Part shown: piece by piece, positions 7,706 through 16,680 of the stretch
Layout of the letters: every line of letters begins with the position of its first letter
Numbering within the stretch: position 1 is the first letter of the stretch
Source of the DNA: Microbacterium sp. USTB-Y
Lineage (GTDB): Bacteria > Actinomycetota > Actinomycetes > Actinomycetales > Microbacteriaceae
Assembly (NCBI RefSeq): GCF_023703415.1
Contig: NZ_JAGMTU010000008.1
Coordinates: forward strand, 1-64,000
Direction: 5' to 3'
DNA length: 64,000 bases
Notes under the pieces: generated by a model
What the model was told of the DNA's origin: nothing
Seen by the model: only the letters and a program-made list of their open reading frames with translations
Database searches by the model: none
Position numbers and translations under genes: made by a program

Positions 7706-9184
7706 CTATGCCGAGAAGTCCTCCGGGACCTCGAGCGGACGCCGGGAGAAGTAGGCGGCCCGCGCCCTGCGGTAGAACAGCGCGAGCGGGATGATCCCGA
7801 GGACCAGCAGGCCGAGACCCAGCACCTTGACCTGCCACTCGGTGTCGGGGCTGACGATCGAGGCGACGAAGATGTACATCATGAACAGGGCCCCGAGGAG
7901 TGGCCAGATCCCGATCAGGATGATGTTCTTCGCGGATCGGAAGATCACCCTGCGGAACCCGATCACCACGGCGAGCCCGGCGAGCGAGTAGTAGAACGCG
8001 ATCTGGATCCCGATCGACGACACGGCCCAGCCGAGGATCTCGGCGACACTGCCGCCGAAGAGGTTGGCGAGCACGAACAGCAGCAGGGAGACCACGACGA
8101 CGACGAGCGTCGCGAACACGGGCGTCTTCCACTTGCGGTTGATCCGGCCGAACGCGAACGGGATGGTGCGGTCGCGCCCCATCGCGAACAGCGTGCGGCT
8201 CACCTGCACGAGCGTGGTCTCCAGCGTCGCGATCGTGGAGAGCGCGACGGCGATGATGAGGATCTTGCCGCCGATGCCCGGCATGATCGCGTCGCCGAGC
8301 ACGCTGAGCACGTTGCCGCTGTTCTCCTCGATGGTCTTGCCCGGCAGCATCACCAGGGTCGTCGTCGTGTAGATCTCGAAGAGGATGAACACGATGACGA
8401 TGCCGAGGATGCCGGCCATACCCGTGGTCTTGTGCGCGTTCTTCGTCTCCTCGCCGAGGTTGGCCGTCACGTCCCAGCCCCAGTAGTAGAAGGCCGCGAT
8501 GAGGGCCGCCGAGACGAAGACCCCGGCTCCGGTGAGGTGCCCGAAGCCGAACCAGTCCCACGAGAACGTCGCACCGTGGTGGTAGGTGGTGATCGCGCGC
8601 GGGATCGCGATCGCGGCGAACACCACCAGGATCCCGACCTCGACGACCGACATGATCCACTGGGCGCGCTCGGTGGTGTGCACGCCGAAGATCACCGCGG
8701 CCGCCATGACCAGGAACCAGAGGGCTCCGACGCACGTCACGAGCAGCGTGTTCCCGTTGGCGACCTTGTCGCCGGCGAACAGCGCGACCGTCATCTGGCC
8801 GGCGGGCAGGGCGCCCGCCACCATGAACACGGTCGCCGAGATCACGAGCGCCCACCCGGCGAAGAAGCCGAGCAGGGGGTGCAGTCCGCGCGCGACCCAG
8901 GAGAACGAGGCCCCGGCGTGGCTGTCGACCCGCGCGAGATGGCTGAACGCGAACGCGATGCCGAGCATCGGGATGCCGCACCAGAGCAGGGCGGCGGGGG
9001 CTCCGACACCGGCGGCGCCGATGAGCAGCGCGGTGCTGGCCGCGATGGAGTATGCGGGGGCGCTGCCGGCGACGGCCATGAGCGTCGAGCCCGCCTTGGA
9101 GACGCCGCCGGCCTGCAGTGCGTGCTGTTCGTAGTCGATCGCACGCTGCAGGGACGTGTCCGTCTCGAGTGGATTCCGGGTCAC
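7706..9184 (-). CDS. APC-superfamily amino acid/polyamine permease
   Basis: 492 aa with about 12-14 hydrophobic segments. The first region (GSAPAYSIAASTALLIG) matches the substrate-binding loop of APC-family secondary transporters. WGWDVTANLGEETKNAHKT is the typical loop after helix 6. Substrate cannot be read from the sequence; an amino acid or amine is likely. The start is GTG at 9184 with AGGGGA upstream. It is a single gene with its own terminator. A 284-bp gap upstream (9185-9468) contains the terminator of the ABC operon; I see no other gene there. Confidence 0.85.
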   Translation of the reverse strand: MTRNPLETDTSLQRAIDYEQHALQAGGVSKAGSTLMAVAGSAPAYSIAASTALLIGAAGVGAPAALLWCGIPMLGIAFAFSHLARVDSHAGASFSWVARGLHPLLGFFAGWALVISATVFMVAGALPAGQMTVALFAGDKVANGNTLLVTCVGALWFLVMAAAVIFGVHTTERAQWIMSVVEVGILVVFAAIAIPRAITTYHHGATFSWDWFGFGHLTGAGVFVSAALIAAFYYWGWDVTANLGEETKNAHKTTGMAGILGIVIVFILFEIYTTTTLVMLPGKTIEENSGNVLSVLGDAIMPGIGGKILIIAVALSTIATLETTLVQVSRTLFAMGRDRTIPFAFGRINRKWKTPVFATLVVVVVSLLLFVLANLFGGSVAEILGWAVSSIGIQIAFYYSLAGLAVVIGFRRVIFRSAKNIILIGIWPLLGALFMMYIFVASIVSPDTEWQVKVLGLGLLVLGIIPLALFYRRARAAYFSRRPLEVPEDFSA

Positions 9185-9431
9185 TCTGATTCCCCTGTCT
9201 CATCGTCGGGTGTGGGGGATGACAGAGGGACGCTAGCACCGCGGATCCCCCCGCGCCTAGAGCGGGATCCGATCAATTCCGGCGCGGATTCCGAAGCGGG
9301 GTCGCGAAGCGCGGAATCCCGCGGATTCCCGTGGATTCTTTCGGCAAACACATAGGGATCCGTTGCCCATTCGACGGATTCGATTCGAGATGCGAAGGTC
9401 CGGACGACACCGAAGGCAACCCGCATCGCCG

Positions 9432-9461
9432 GTGGGGCCCGGCACCCGAACCGGGCCCCAC
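9432..9461 (-). terminator. hairpin terminator of the sugar ABC operon
   Basis: GTGGGGCCCGG (9432-9442) / CCGGGCCCCAC (9451-9461), an 11-bp perfect stem with an 8-nt loop, 7 bp past the stop of the last permease gene. Confidence 0.8.
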
Positions 9462-9468
9462 ACCTCCC

Positions 9469-10320
9469 TCACCCCTTGACGGCGCCGGCGGCCATCCCGG
9501 ACACGAGACGGCGCTGCACCAACAGGAAGAAGACCACGACCGGCAGCGAGAACAGCACGGATGCGGCCATCTGCGCTCCGAAGTCGGTGCCCTTGGTGAC
9601 CGTGCTGAAGGACGCGAGCCAGATCGTCAGTGTGTACATCGAGGAGTCCTTCATGAACGTGTACGCGAGGATGTAGTCGTTCCACGCCGTGATGAAGGCG
9701 AACACGCTCGTCGAGATCACCCCTGGCAGCACGAGCGGCAGCAGCACCGATCGCAGGATCCGCCAGGTCGAAGCGCCGTCGATCTGCGCCGCCTCCTCGA
9801 TCTCGACCGGGATGGCGAGGAAGAACCCGCGCATGGTCCAGATCGCGAAGGGCAGGACGTGCCCGATGTACACGAGGATCAGGCCCGCGTAGGTCCCGGT
9901 GAGTCCCGCTTCGTTGAAGATCAGGAACAGCGGGATCAGGAGCGCGGCACCGGGCAGCATCTGCGCGGCCAGCAGCGAGATCATGATCGACCGGCGCCCG
10001 CGGAAGCGGAATCTCGTGAGCGCCGCCGAGGCCAGGAAGCCGATGACGATCGCGAAGATCACGGCCGAGAAGACCACGATCACGCTGTTGCGGAGATTCA
10101 CGAGGAAATCGGTCTGGGTGAGCGCGATCACGAAGTTGTCGACGTTCAATCGGCTCGGGAGGAACCTCGGCACCGGGGTGAGCACCTCGTCCCGTGGCTT
10201 GAACGCGGTGTTCAGCATCCAGTACAGGGGGAACAGCCACACCACCACGAACAGCGCCGCGAGTGCGGTGGCGAGCCAGGGGCGGCGGACCCGCCGCCGC
10301 GGTACGGCAGTCGCGCTCAC
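9469..10320 (-). CDS. carbohydrate ABC transporter permease, MalG-type
   Basis: 283 aa, the second membrane subunit of a CUT1-type sugar importer. Six transmembrane helices are visible. The EAA loop region reads EEAAQIDGASTWRILRSVLLPL (about residues 180-201), which contacts the ATPase. The GTG start at 10320 overlaps the TGA of the first permease (GTGA), giving translational coupling. No ATPase gene is present in the operon; in actinobacteria such importers often use a shared MsiK-type ATPase encoded elsewhere. Context (hexosaminidase, aminosugar-acid enzymes) suggests a GlcNAc-containing oligosaccharide as substrate. Confidence 0.9.
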   Translation of the reverse strand: MSATAVPRRRVRRPWLATALAALFVVVWLFPLYWMLNTAFKPRDEVLTPVPRFLPSRLNVDNFVIALTQTDFLVNLRNSVIVVFSAVIFAIVIGFLASAALTRFRFRGRRSIMISLLAAQMLPGAALLIPLFLIFNEAGLTGTYAGLILVYIGHVLPFAIWTMRGFFLAIPVEIEEAAQIDGASTWRILRSVLLPLVLPGVISTSVFAFITAWNDYILAYTFMKDSSMYTLTIWLASFSTVTKGTDFGAQMAASVLFSLPVVVFFLLVQRRLVSGMAAGAVKG

Positions 10321-11309
10321 AGGTCTTCCCCCGCTCGGATGAGGTTGCGCACGTAGATGCTGCTCAGGATGAGCAGCAGGACGGTCGTGATCAACGCGAT
10401 CGCGGCGCCCTGGCCGATCTGGAACCCGACGAACGCCGTCTTGTAGGAGTAGATCCCGAGCGTCGTCGTCGCCGAGCCGGGGCCTCCCCCGGAGACGAGC
10501 CAGATCTGGTTGAACACGTTGAAGTCCCAGATGATCGACAGCACGATGAGCAGCAGCAGGGTCGGCCGCAGCGCAGGCAGCAGCACGCGCCAGTAGATGG
10601 TCCATTCGCCGGCGCCGTCCAGGCGGGCGGCCTCCAGGTACTCGCCCGAGACCTGGTTCTGCGCCGCATACAGGGTGAGGGCGATGAACGGCACGGCCTG
10701 CCACACCACCAGCATCCAGATGCTCGCGAACGCGAACACCGGATCCTGCGCCCAGTTGAGGTTCGTCAGATCACCGAAGACGCGCAACTGGGTCAGCAGC
10801 CAGTTGATCACGCCGTAACCCGGCTGGAAGAGCCACACCCACACCTGCGAGGAGGCCACGTTCGGCATCGCCCAGGCGACGACGAGGGCGATCGTGACGA
10901 GATAGCGCATCACCGACCCGATCCGCGTCATCAGCTGCGCGACCGCCATGCCGATGACGATCGTGCCCGCCACCATGGCCACGGTGAACCAGAGCGTGCG
11001 CAGCAGCGCCCACCAGAACTCCGCATCCGTCAGCACGGTCGCGTACTGCTCGAGACCGACCAGGGAGAACGCCCCCGTGAAGAGGGTCTTCTGGTCGTAG
11101 TCCGTGAACGAGGTGAACACCAGGAACACGATCGGGACCACGATCAGCGCGACGCAGACGACTCCCGCCGGCGAGAGCAGGATCCACGGCGCGGACCGGG
11201 AGCGCATTCCGACCGGCAGCGCGAAGGCCGCCGGCCTGGGGCGCCGGGGCCCCGGCGACCGGGCGGGCTTGCGCCCGGTCGTCAGGGCCTCAGTCTGAGT
11301 GACGGTCAT
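10317..11309 (-). CDS. carbohydrate ABC transporter permease, MalF-type
   Basis: 330 aa, first membrane subunit of the CUT1 importer. It has a basic, proline-rich N-terminal tail (1-40), then six to seven helices. The EAA loop is visible as LEAARLDGAGEWTIYWRVLLPAL (about residues 230-250). It is transcribed with the binding protein upstream (24 bp) and the MalG-type permease downstream (overlap). Function: movement of a sugar across the cytoplasmic membrane, powered by an ATPase encoded elsewhere. Confidence 0.9.
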   Translation of the reverse strand: MTVTQTEALTTGRKPARSPGPRRPRPAAFALPVGMRSRSAPWILLSPAGVVCVALIVVPIVFLVFTSFTDYDQKTLFTGAFSLVGLEQYATVLTDAEFWWALLRTLWFTVAMVAGTIVIGMAVAQLMTRIGSVMRYLVTIALVVAWAMPNVASSQVWVWLFQPGYGVINWLLTQLRVFGDLTNLNWAQDPVFAFASIWMLVVWQAVPFIALTLYAAQNQVSGEYLEAARLDGAGEWTIYWRVLLPALRPTLLLLIVLSIIWDFNVFNQIWLVSGGGPGSATTTLGIYSYKTAFVGFQIGQGAAIALITTVLLLILSSIYVRNLIRAGEDL

Positions 11310-11333
11310 GATCGGCTCGCGCGGTGCGGCGCG

Positions 11334-12668
11334 TCACTTCCCGTTCAGCGTGGACGCGATGTGCGCGTCCACGGTCTTCGCGGCGGAGGCGGGGTCCTCG
11401 CCCTTGGCGATCGACTGGAAGAACTCCTCCATCGTCTTGTCGCCCTCGATCGTGGTCCAGTCGGCGGCCGCCGGCGTCGCCTTCGAGATGAGCGCCGCGG
11501 TGAAGAAGCCCTCCTGCTTCGGCGTGAGACCCGCGTCCTGCGCCTTCTTGATGCCGTCCTCGCTGTTCGGGATCCAGTTGTCCTTGCCGAAGACGTAGTC
11601 GTGCTGGATCGACGGGCTCGCGGCGATCTTGATCCAGGCGAGCGCGAGCTGCTGGTTCTTGCTCTTCTGCGCCACACCCCAGTCGCTGCCGCCGAGCATC
11701 ACGGGCTGGTTCTTGCCCGAGACTCCGGGGAACGGGAAGGTGCCGATCACGTCGTCCGTGAGCGCGGGGTTGGCCTGCTGGATCTTCTTCACGTGCGCGG
11801 CGGTGGCGAGCACGGCGCTGGTCTGGCCGTTGGCGAAGATCGCGTCCTGATCCGGCGCGTTCGTGTTCACCGTGATCGACGCCGGGGTCGAGTAGGCGTT
11901 CTGGAACGTCGTGAACGCCTTCAGGCCCTTCTGGGCGTCGCCGCCGGAGAGCCCGCCCGACCAGGTGCCGCCCTTCGCGGTGGCGATCTCGCCGCCCGCA
12001 TCCCAGACGAACTGCATGCCCGCGTACCAGAACTGGCCCGGCAGGTAGAAGGCGGAGAAGTCGCTGGCGGTGTTCTTCGCCTTGATCTTGTCCAGCGCCG
12101 CGGTCAGCTCCTCGTACGTCTTCGGCACCTCCGTGACGCCCGCATCGGCCCAGACCTTCTTGTTGTAGACGACGGCGCGGTCTCCGGCGAACGAGGGCAC
12201 CGCGTAGAGCTTGCCGTCCACCGTCGCCGGATCGACCAGGCCGCCGAGCCACTTCTGCCCCTGCTCGAGCTGCGTGCGGTAGGCGGTGAGGTCGGCGAGA
12301 CCTCCGGTGGCCGCGTAGGAGGCGACCTGGGTGTTGCCCACGTCGATGACGTCGGGGGCGCTGTTGCCGGCCAGCGCCGTGGTCAGCTTGGTGGTGATCC
12401 CGTCCCACTGCTGCATCTGCACGTCGACCTTCGCGCCGGTCGCCTTCTCGAACTCGTCGTTGACGGCCTTGATCGTCTCGTCGCTGAGGTCGCCGTTCAT
12501 GACCCAGACGGCGAGGGTCTTTCCCTTGCCGTCGACCTTGCTCAGGTCGACGGCTCCGGAGCCGCCGCCCGCGGATCCGGAGCCTCCCGAACCGCCCGAG
12601 CAGCCGGCCAGGACCAGCGCGGCGGCGACGCCGGTGACCCCCAGGACTGCGAATCGTGTGCTGCGCAT
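11334..12668 (-). CDS. sugar ABC transporter substrate-binding lipoprotein
   Basis: 444 aa. Type II signal peptide with lipobox LAGC (Cys about residue 23), then a Gly/Ser-rich linker and an extracellular solute-binding protein family 1 fold. Family-like stretches: GKTLAVWVMNGD, NSAPDVIDVGNT, GGSDWGVAQKSKNQ. Two adjacent ATGs are possible (12671 and 12668); the second sits 7 nt from GGAG and is preferred. The promoter lies at 12740-12768 and the shared operator overlaps its -35. It captures the sugar outside the cell for the two permeases. Confidence 0.9.
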   Translation of the reverse strand: MRSTRFAVLGVTGVAAALVLAGCSGGSGGSGSAGGGSGAVDLSKVDGKGKTLAVWVMNGDLSDETIKAVNDEFEKATGAKVDVQMQQWDGITTKLTTALAGNSAPDVIDVGNTQVASYAATGGLADLTAYRTQLEQGQKWLGGLVDPATVDGKLYAVPSFAGDRAVVYNKKVWADAGVTEVPKTYEELTAALDKIKAKNTASDFSAFYLPGQFWYAGMQFVWDAGGEIATAKGGTWSGGLSGGDAQKGLKAFTTFQNAYSTPASITVNTNAPDQDAIFANGQTSAVLATAAHVKKIQQANPALTDDVIGTFPFPGVSGKNQPVMLGGSDWGVAQKSKNQQLALAWIKIAASPSIQHDYVFGKDNWIPNSEDGIKKAQDAGLTPKQEGFFTAALISKATPAAADWTTIEGDKTMEEFFQSIAKGEDPASAAKTVDAHIASTLNGK

Positions 12669-12739
12669 CATTGCTCTCCTCACAGGACGAAGTCGGTGCG
12701 TCCGCGTCGTCTTCGAGTCCGTCGACGCCGACGGGACCG

Positions 12740-12768
12740 ACCATATAGGCTTGTTTCGCAGGATGCAA
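12740..12768 (-). promoter_or_regulatory. promoter of the sugar ABC operon
   Basis: On the minus strand: -35 TTGCAT (12763-12768), 17-bp spacer, -10 TATGGT (12740-12745). The -35 overlaps the ATTGCA end of the operator at 12764-12792. Confidence 0.55.
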
Positions 12769-12792
12769 TAGCGTTGCAGCATACGCAACAAC
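12764..12792. promoter_or_regulatory. operator shared with the 18-kb divergent promoter (site 1)
   Basis: Read on the minus strand: GTTG, then the 15-bp core TTGC-N7-GCAA (12774-12788), 4 bp, then ATTGCA. The same arrangement occurs at 18029-18058. It lies between the divergent ABC operon and GH20 gene and overlaps the -35 of the ABC promoter. It is likely the target of the IclR-family protein encoded at 19056; that link is inference. Confidence 0.6.
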
Positions 12793-12807
12793 AAAGGAGT
12801 TGCCTCG

Positions 12808-14436
12808 ATGGACCTTGTCCCGCTCCCCGCCCGTGTCACGACGACGCCCGGAGGTTTCGCGCTCACCGCCGGCCTGCGGATCCATGCCGACGGCGCCCTC
12901 GCCGATGCCGCGCGCGTCCTGCAGACCGCGCTGCGCACCGCGATCGGGATCCCTCTCGGCACGGCGGCGTCCGCCGAGGACGCCGGGGTCCTGCTGCAGC
13001 AGGACCCCCGCCTCGAGGACGAGGCCTACGTGCTCGAGGTGACCCCGGAGCGGATCCGGATCGACGCGGGCGGCGAGCGCGGAGCGCACTGGGCGGCGCA
13101 GACGCTGCTGCAGCTGCTCCCTGCGCAGGTGCACCGCCGGGCCGGGATCGGCACGGACTCCGCCTCGCCCGGCTGGCACGTGCCGCCGGTGCGCATCGAG
13201 GACGGACCGCATTTCGCCTGGCGCGGGCTCATGCTCGACACCGCACGGCACTTCTTCCCCGTCCACGAGGTGCTGCGCCTCATCGACCTGCTCGCGATGC
13301 ACCGGTTGAACGTGCTCCATCTGCACCTCACCGACGATCAGGGCTGGCGCGCCGAGATCCGCGCCTATCCGCGGCTCACCTCGGTAGGCGGCTGGCGGCC
13401 CTCCTCGCAGATCGGCTCCGGCCCGGGCGCGACCCAGGACGGGCGCCCCCACGGCGGCTTCTACACGCAGGAGGATCTCCGCGAGATCGTCGCCTACGCG
13501 GCGGCGCACGGGATCGCCGTCGTGCCGGAGATCGAGATGCCGGGCCACGTGCAGGCCGCGATCGCCGCCTACCCCGAGCTCGGCTTCGTCGCGGAGGAGC
13601 ACCCCTGGACCCGATGGGGCGTCAATCCGCACGCGCTGCGGCTCGATGAGCCCACCATCGCGTTCTTCTGCACCGTGCTCGACGAGATCATCGACATCTT
13701 CCCCTCACCGGTGATCGGCATCGGCGGCGACGAGTGCCGCAAGGACGAATGGCGCGCCGACCCCGCCACCCAGCGGCGCAAGGCCGAGCTGGGTCTGGAC
13801 ACCGAGGAGCAGCTGCAGGCCTGGTTCGTCTCCCGGATCGACGCGCACCTGCGCTCGCGCGGGCGGCGGGTGTACGGCTTCGACGAGATCCTCGAGGGCG
13901 GCCTGGTCTCCGAGGCGACCGTCGCCTCGTGGCGCGGCACCGCCGGCGCGGTCATCGCCGCGCGCCGCGGTGCGGACGTGGTGATGTGCCCGGAGGACAC
14001 GGTCTATCTCGACTACCGGCAGTCCGCCCTCCCCGAGGAGCCGATCCCCGTCGGCGTGGTCACCACGATCGCGCAGGTGCGCGCCTTCGACCCGATCCCG
14101 GCCGGCCTCGAACCCGAGCACCACGGACGCATCGTCGGCGGCCAGGGCAACCTGTGGACCGAGCACGTCGACTCGGCGCGGCGCCTGGACTACCAGCTCT
14201 TCCCCCGGCTGTGCGCGCTCGCGGAGGCGCTGTGGAGCGGACAGGATCCCTCCGCCGTCGCGTCCTTCGCGGACCGCCTCGACGGGCACCTCGCCCGCCT
14301 CGACGCCGCGGGCGTGGAGTACCGTCCCGCGAGCGGCCCGCACCCCTGGCAGCAGCGGCCGGGCGTTCCGGGGCAGCCCTACGACCGCGCGGAGCGCGCC
14401 GCCGAGATCGCCCGCCTGACGTCCAACCTCGCGTAG
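12808..14436 (+). CDS. GH20 beta-N-acetylhexosaminidase, cytoplasmic
   Basis: 542 aa, family 20 glycoside hydrolase that removes terminal beta-GlcNAc or GalNAc by substrate-assisted catalysis. An N-terminal GH20b-like domain (about 1-130) is followed by the catalytic barrel. Visible motifs: NVLHLHLTDDQGWR (about 171-184) and GIGGDE (about 309-314), which carries the catalytic Asp-Glu pair. There is no signal peptide, so it acts on imported oligosaccharides, matching the divergent ABC importer. It has a strong Shine-Dalgarno (AAAGGAG). The C-terminus meets the convergent aldolase gene with 11 bp between them. Confidence 0.92.
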   Translation: MDLVPLPARVTTTPGGFALTAGLRIHADGALADAARVLQTALRTAIGIPLGTAASAEDAGVLLQQDPRLEDEAYVLEVTPERIRIDAGGERGAHWAAQTLLQLLPAQVHRRAGIGTDSASPGWHVPPVRIEDGPHFAWRGLMLDTARHFFPVHEVLRLIDLLAMHRLNVLHLHLTDDQGWRAEIRAYPRLTSVGGWRPSSQIGSGPGATQDGRPHGGFYTQEDLREIVAYAAAHGIAVVPEIEMPGHVQAAIAAYPELGFVAEEHPWTRWGVNPHALRLDEPTIAFFCTVLDEIIDIFPSPVIGIGGDECRKDEWRADPATQRRKAELGLDTEEQLQAWFVSRIDAHLRSRGRRVYGFDEILEGGLVSEATVASWRGTAGAVIAARRGADVVMCPEDTVYLDYRQSALPEEPIPVGVVTTIAQVRAFDPIPAGLEPEHHGRIVGGQGNLWTEHVDSARRLDYQLFPRLCALAEALWSGQDPSAVASFADRLDGHLARLDAAGVEYRPASGPHPWQQRPGVPGQPYDRAERAAEIARLTSNLA

Positions 14437-14447
14437 TCCCGCGATCG

Positions 14448-15074
14448 TCAGCCGCGCGCGGCCGCCACGAAGGCGCGGGCGCGCGCGGCGATCCGGTCCC
14501 AGCGCCCGTGCGCGACGTCGTCGGCCGCCACGACGCTGGACCCCGCCGTGACCGCGAGCGCGCCGGCGCGCAGGTAGTCCGCGGCGTTGGTCTCGTCCAG
14601 CCCGCCGGAGGCGACCAGCGGCATGTCGGGGAACGGCCCCGCCAGATGCCGGAAGTAGCCGGGGCCCACGGCGCCGGCCGGGAAGATCTTCACCGCGGCC
14701 GCCCCCAGCCGCACCGCGGTCAGCGCCTCGGTCGGCGTGAGCGCCCCCATGATCACCGGCACCGCCGCGGCGCCCGCGATCATCGCGACCTCCTCCACGA
14801 CGCCAGGGGTGACCAGGAACGACGCGCCCGCCGAGATCGCCGCCGTGGCCTGCGCCGCCGTGGTGACGGTTCCCGCGCCGACCCGCACGTCGGGCGCCTC
14901 CGCGCCCCGGGCGATGAGGTCGGTGGCCCCCGGCGTCGTGAACGCGAACTCGACGACATGGATCCCGCCTGCGGCGAGCGCCGCGAGCAGCGGGATCGGA
15001 TCCGGGATCCGGGAGATCCTCGGCAGGGCGAGCACGGCGTCCCGGCTCAGCAGCTCCATCGCGGTGTCGGTCAT
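14448..15074 (-). CDS. KDPG/KHG aldolase-like protein
   Basis: 208 aa, class I (Schiff-base) aldolase that would split 2-keto-3-deoxy-6-phosphogluconate into pyruvate and glyceraldehyde 3-phosphate. The catalytic Glu is in VVEFAF (about residue 45) and the Schiff-base Lys in AVKIFPAG (about 131). GAGTVT and LVTPG are conserved. The position that holds an Arg a few residues after the Glu in E. coli Eda is a Thr here (EFAFTT), so the preferred substrate may differ. Start ATG at 15074 overlaps the stop of the deacylase (ATGA). It is the last gene of the dehydratase-deacylase-aldolase operon. Confidence 0.85.
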   Translation of the reverse strand: MTDTAMELLSRDAVLALPRISRIPDPIPLLAALAAGGIHVVEFAFTTPGATDLIARGAEAPDVRVGAGTVTTAAQATAAISAGASFLVTPGVVEEVAMIAGAAAVPVIMGALTPTEALTAVRLGAAAVKIFPAGAVGPGYFRHLAGPFPDMPLVASGGLDETNAADYLRAGALAVTAGSSVVAADDVAHGRWDRIAARARAFVAAARG

Positions 15075-16678
15075 CTCGTCCCCTCGTCGGTCGCCCGCAG
15101 GCTCTTGCCGGACAGGCTTCCGGTGCGCCGGCCCTCCTCGACGGCGAGCTCGCCGCCCACCCACACGGCGCGGATGCCGTCGGCGATCCGGCGCGGGTGC
15201 TCGAACGTGGCACGGTCCTGGATCCGTTCGGGGTCGAAGAGCACGAGGTCGGCGATCCACCCCTCGCGCACCAGGCCCCGTTCGTGCAGGCGCAGCCGGC
15301 GGGCCGGGGTGCCGCTGAGATGCCGGATCGCCTCTTCGAGGCTCAGCACGCCCAGGTCGCGGACGTAGCGTGCGAGATAGCGCGGGAAGGCGCCCCACGA
15401 GCGCGGGTGCGGTCGGTCGCCGACGAGGATCCCGTCGCTGCCGCCGGTGTGCACCGGGTGGCGCATGATCGCCTGCACATTCTCCTCATGGCCGATGTGC
15501 ATGAGCACGCCCGTGGCGAGGTCGTCGGCGAGCAGGATCCGGATCACCGCGTCGACCGGCGCCTCGCCCGTCTCCTGGGCGATGTCGGCGATCGTGCGGC
15601 CCACCAGCGCGCGGAGGGCCGGATCGCCCACCCCGGAGATCTGGATGCGCGACCAGTCGGCCCGTTCGCCGTGGAAGCCGTCGCACCCGTCGACGTCGAG
15701 CGCGCGCACGAGCGCGTCCCTGTCCCGTCCGGCCGCGAGGCGGTCCCGGAGCGCGTCGACCCCGCCGGCCGCGATCCAGCTGGGCAGCAGGGCCACGAGC
15801 GTGGTGGCCCCGGGCAGGTACGGGTAGCTGTCCATCGTGATGTCCACGCCGTCCGCGAGGGCCTGATCGACCATCTCCAGGAAGCGGGGTGCGGCCCCCG
15901 CGTTGGACGGGAAGTTGAGGGTCGCGTGCGCCAGGTGCAGGGCGCAGCCGGTCTCCCGGGCGATCCCGATGACCTCGGCATAGGCCTCCAGCGCACCGGC
16001 GCCGTAGGAGCGGGTGTGCGGGGCGAAGAAGCCGCCGTGCGCCGCGACGATCTCGCACAGCGCCGTGAGCTCTGCCGTGTCGGCGTACATGCCCGGGGCG
16101 TAGGTGAGACCGCTCGACATGCCGACGGCGCCGGCGGCAAGGGACTCGTCGAGGATCCGCCGCATGTCGGCCAGCTCCGCGGCGCCGGCGGGGCGGTCGG
16201 CCGTTCCGACCGTCAGCAGCCGCAGGTTGCCCTGCGGCACCAGCACCGCCGTGTTGGTCGCCGTGCCGTGGGACAGCCGGTCCAGGAACCCGGCCATGTC
16301 CCGCCAGTCGAGCTCGAGCCCGGGCTGGCCGTTCCAGCCGGCGATCTGCCGGCGGACGTCGCCGGCGATCCGCTCGTCGACCGGGGCGTAGCCGATGCCG
16401 TCCTGCCCGATGACCTCGCAGGTCACTCCCTGCCCGATCTTCGCGATGTGCTCAGGGTCGGCGAGCACCGCCAGATCCGAGTGCGCGTGCATGTCGATGA
16501 ACCCGGGGGCGAGGACCAGGCCCGCTGCCTCCTCGACGCCCGCCCCCTCGACGGCGGTCAGGGATCCGGGGGGTGCGATCTGCGCGATCCGCCCGCCGCG
16601 CAGCAGCACGTCCGCCGTGCGGCGGGGCGCGCCGGTTCCGTCGATGACGGTGGCGCGCCGGAGCAGGGTGCCCGGCAC
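15071..16678 (-). CDS. N-acyl-D-amino-acid deacylase-type amidohydrolase
   Basis: 535 aa, metal-dependent hydrolase of the D-aminoacylase group, which removes acyl groups from N-acyl-D-amino acids. Metal-site motif APGFIDMHAHSD (HxH), then VTCEVIGQDG with the Cys that replaces the carboxylated Lys in D-aminoacylases, FAPHTRSYG, HLAHA, and HTGGSDG with the late Asp. GTG at 16678 starts 2 bp after the dehydratase stop. In this locus it could deacetylate N-acetyl-D-glucosaminate, whose C2 centre is a D-amino acid; this substrate is inference. Another N-acyl-D-amino acid is the main alternative. Confidence 0.88.
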   Translation of the reverse strand: MPGTLLRRATVIDGTGAPRRTADVLLRGGRIAQIAPPGSLTAVEGAGVEEAAGLVLAPGFIDMHAHSDLAVLADPEHIAKIGQGVTCEVIGQDGIGYAPVDERIAGDVRRQIAGWNGQPGLELDWRDMAGFLDRLSHGTATNTAVLVPQGNLRLLTVGTADRPAGAAELADMRRILDESLAAGAVGMSSGLTYAPGMYADTAELTALCEIVAAHGGFFAPHTRSYGAGALEAYAEVIGIARETGCALHLAHATLNFPSNAGAAPRFLEMVDQALADGVDITMDSYPYLPGATTLVALLPSWIAAGGVDALRDRLAAGRDRDALVRALDVDGCDGFHGERADWSRIQISGVGDPALRALVGRTIADIAQETGEAPVDAVIRILLADDLATGVLMHIGHEENVQAIMRHPVHTGGSDGILVGDRPHPRSWGAFPRYLARYVRDLGVLSLEEAIRHLSGTPARRLRLHERGLVREGWIADLVLFDPERIQDRATFEHPRRIADGIRAVWVGGELAVEEGRRTGSLSGKSLRATDEGTR

Positions 16679-16680
16679 GC

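Noticed and set aside
10263..13649. 1128-codon open frame on the plus strand over the ABC operon
   Set aside because: Low-complexity Arg/Asp-rich translation; overlaps four well-supported genes.
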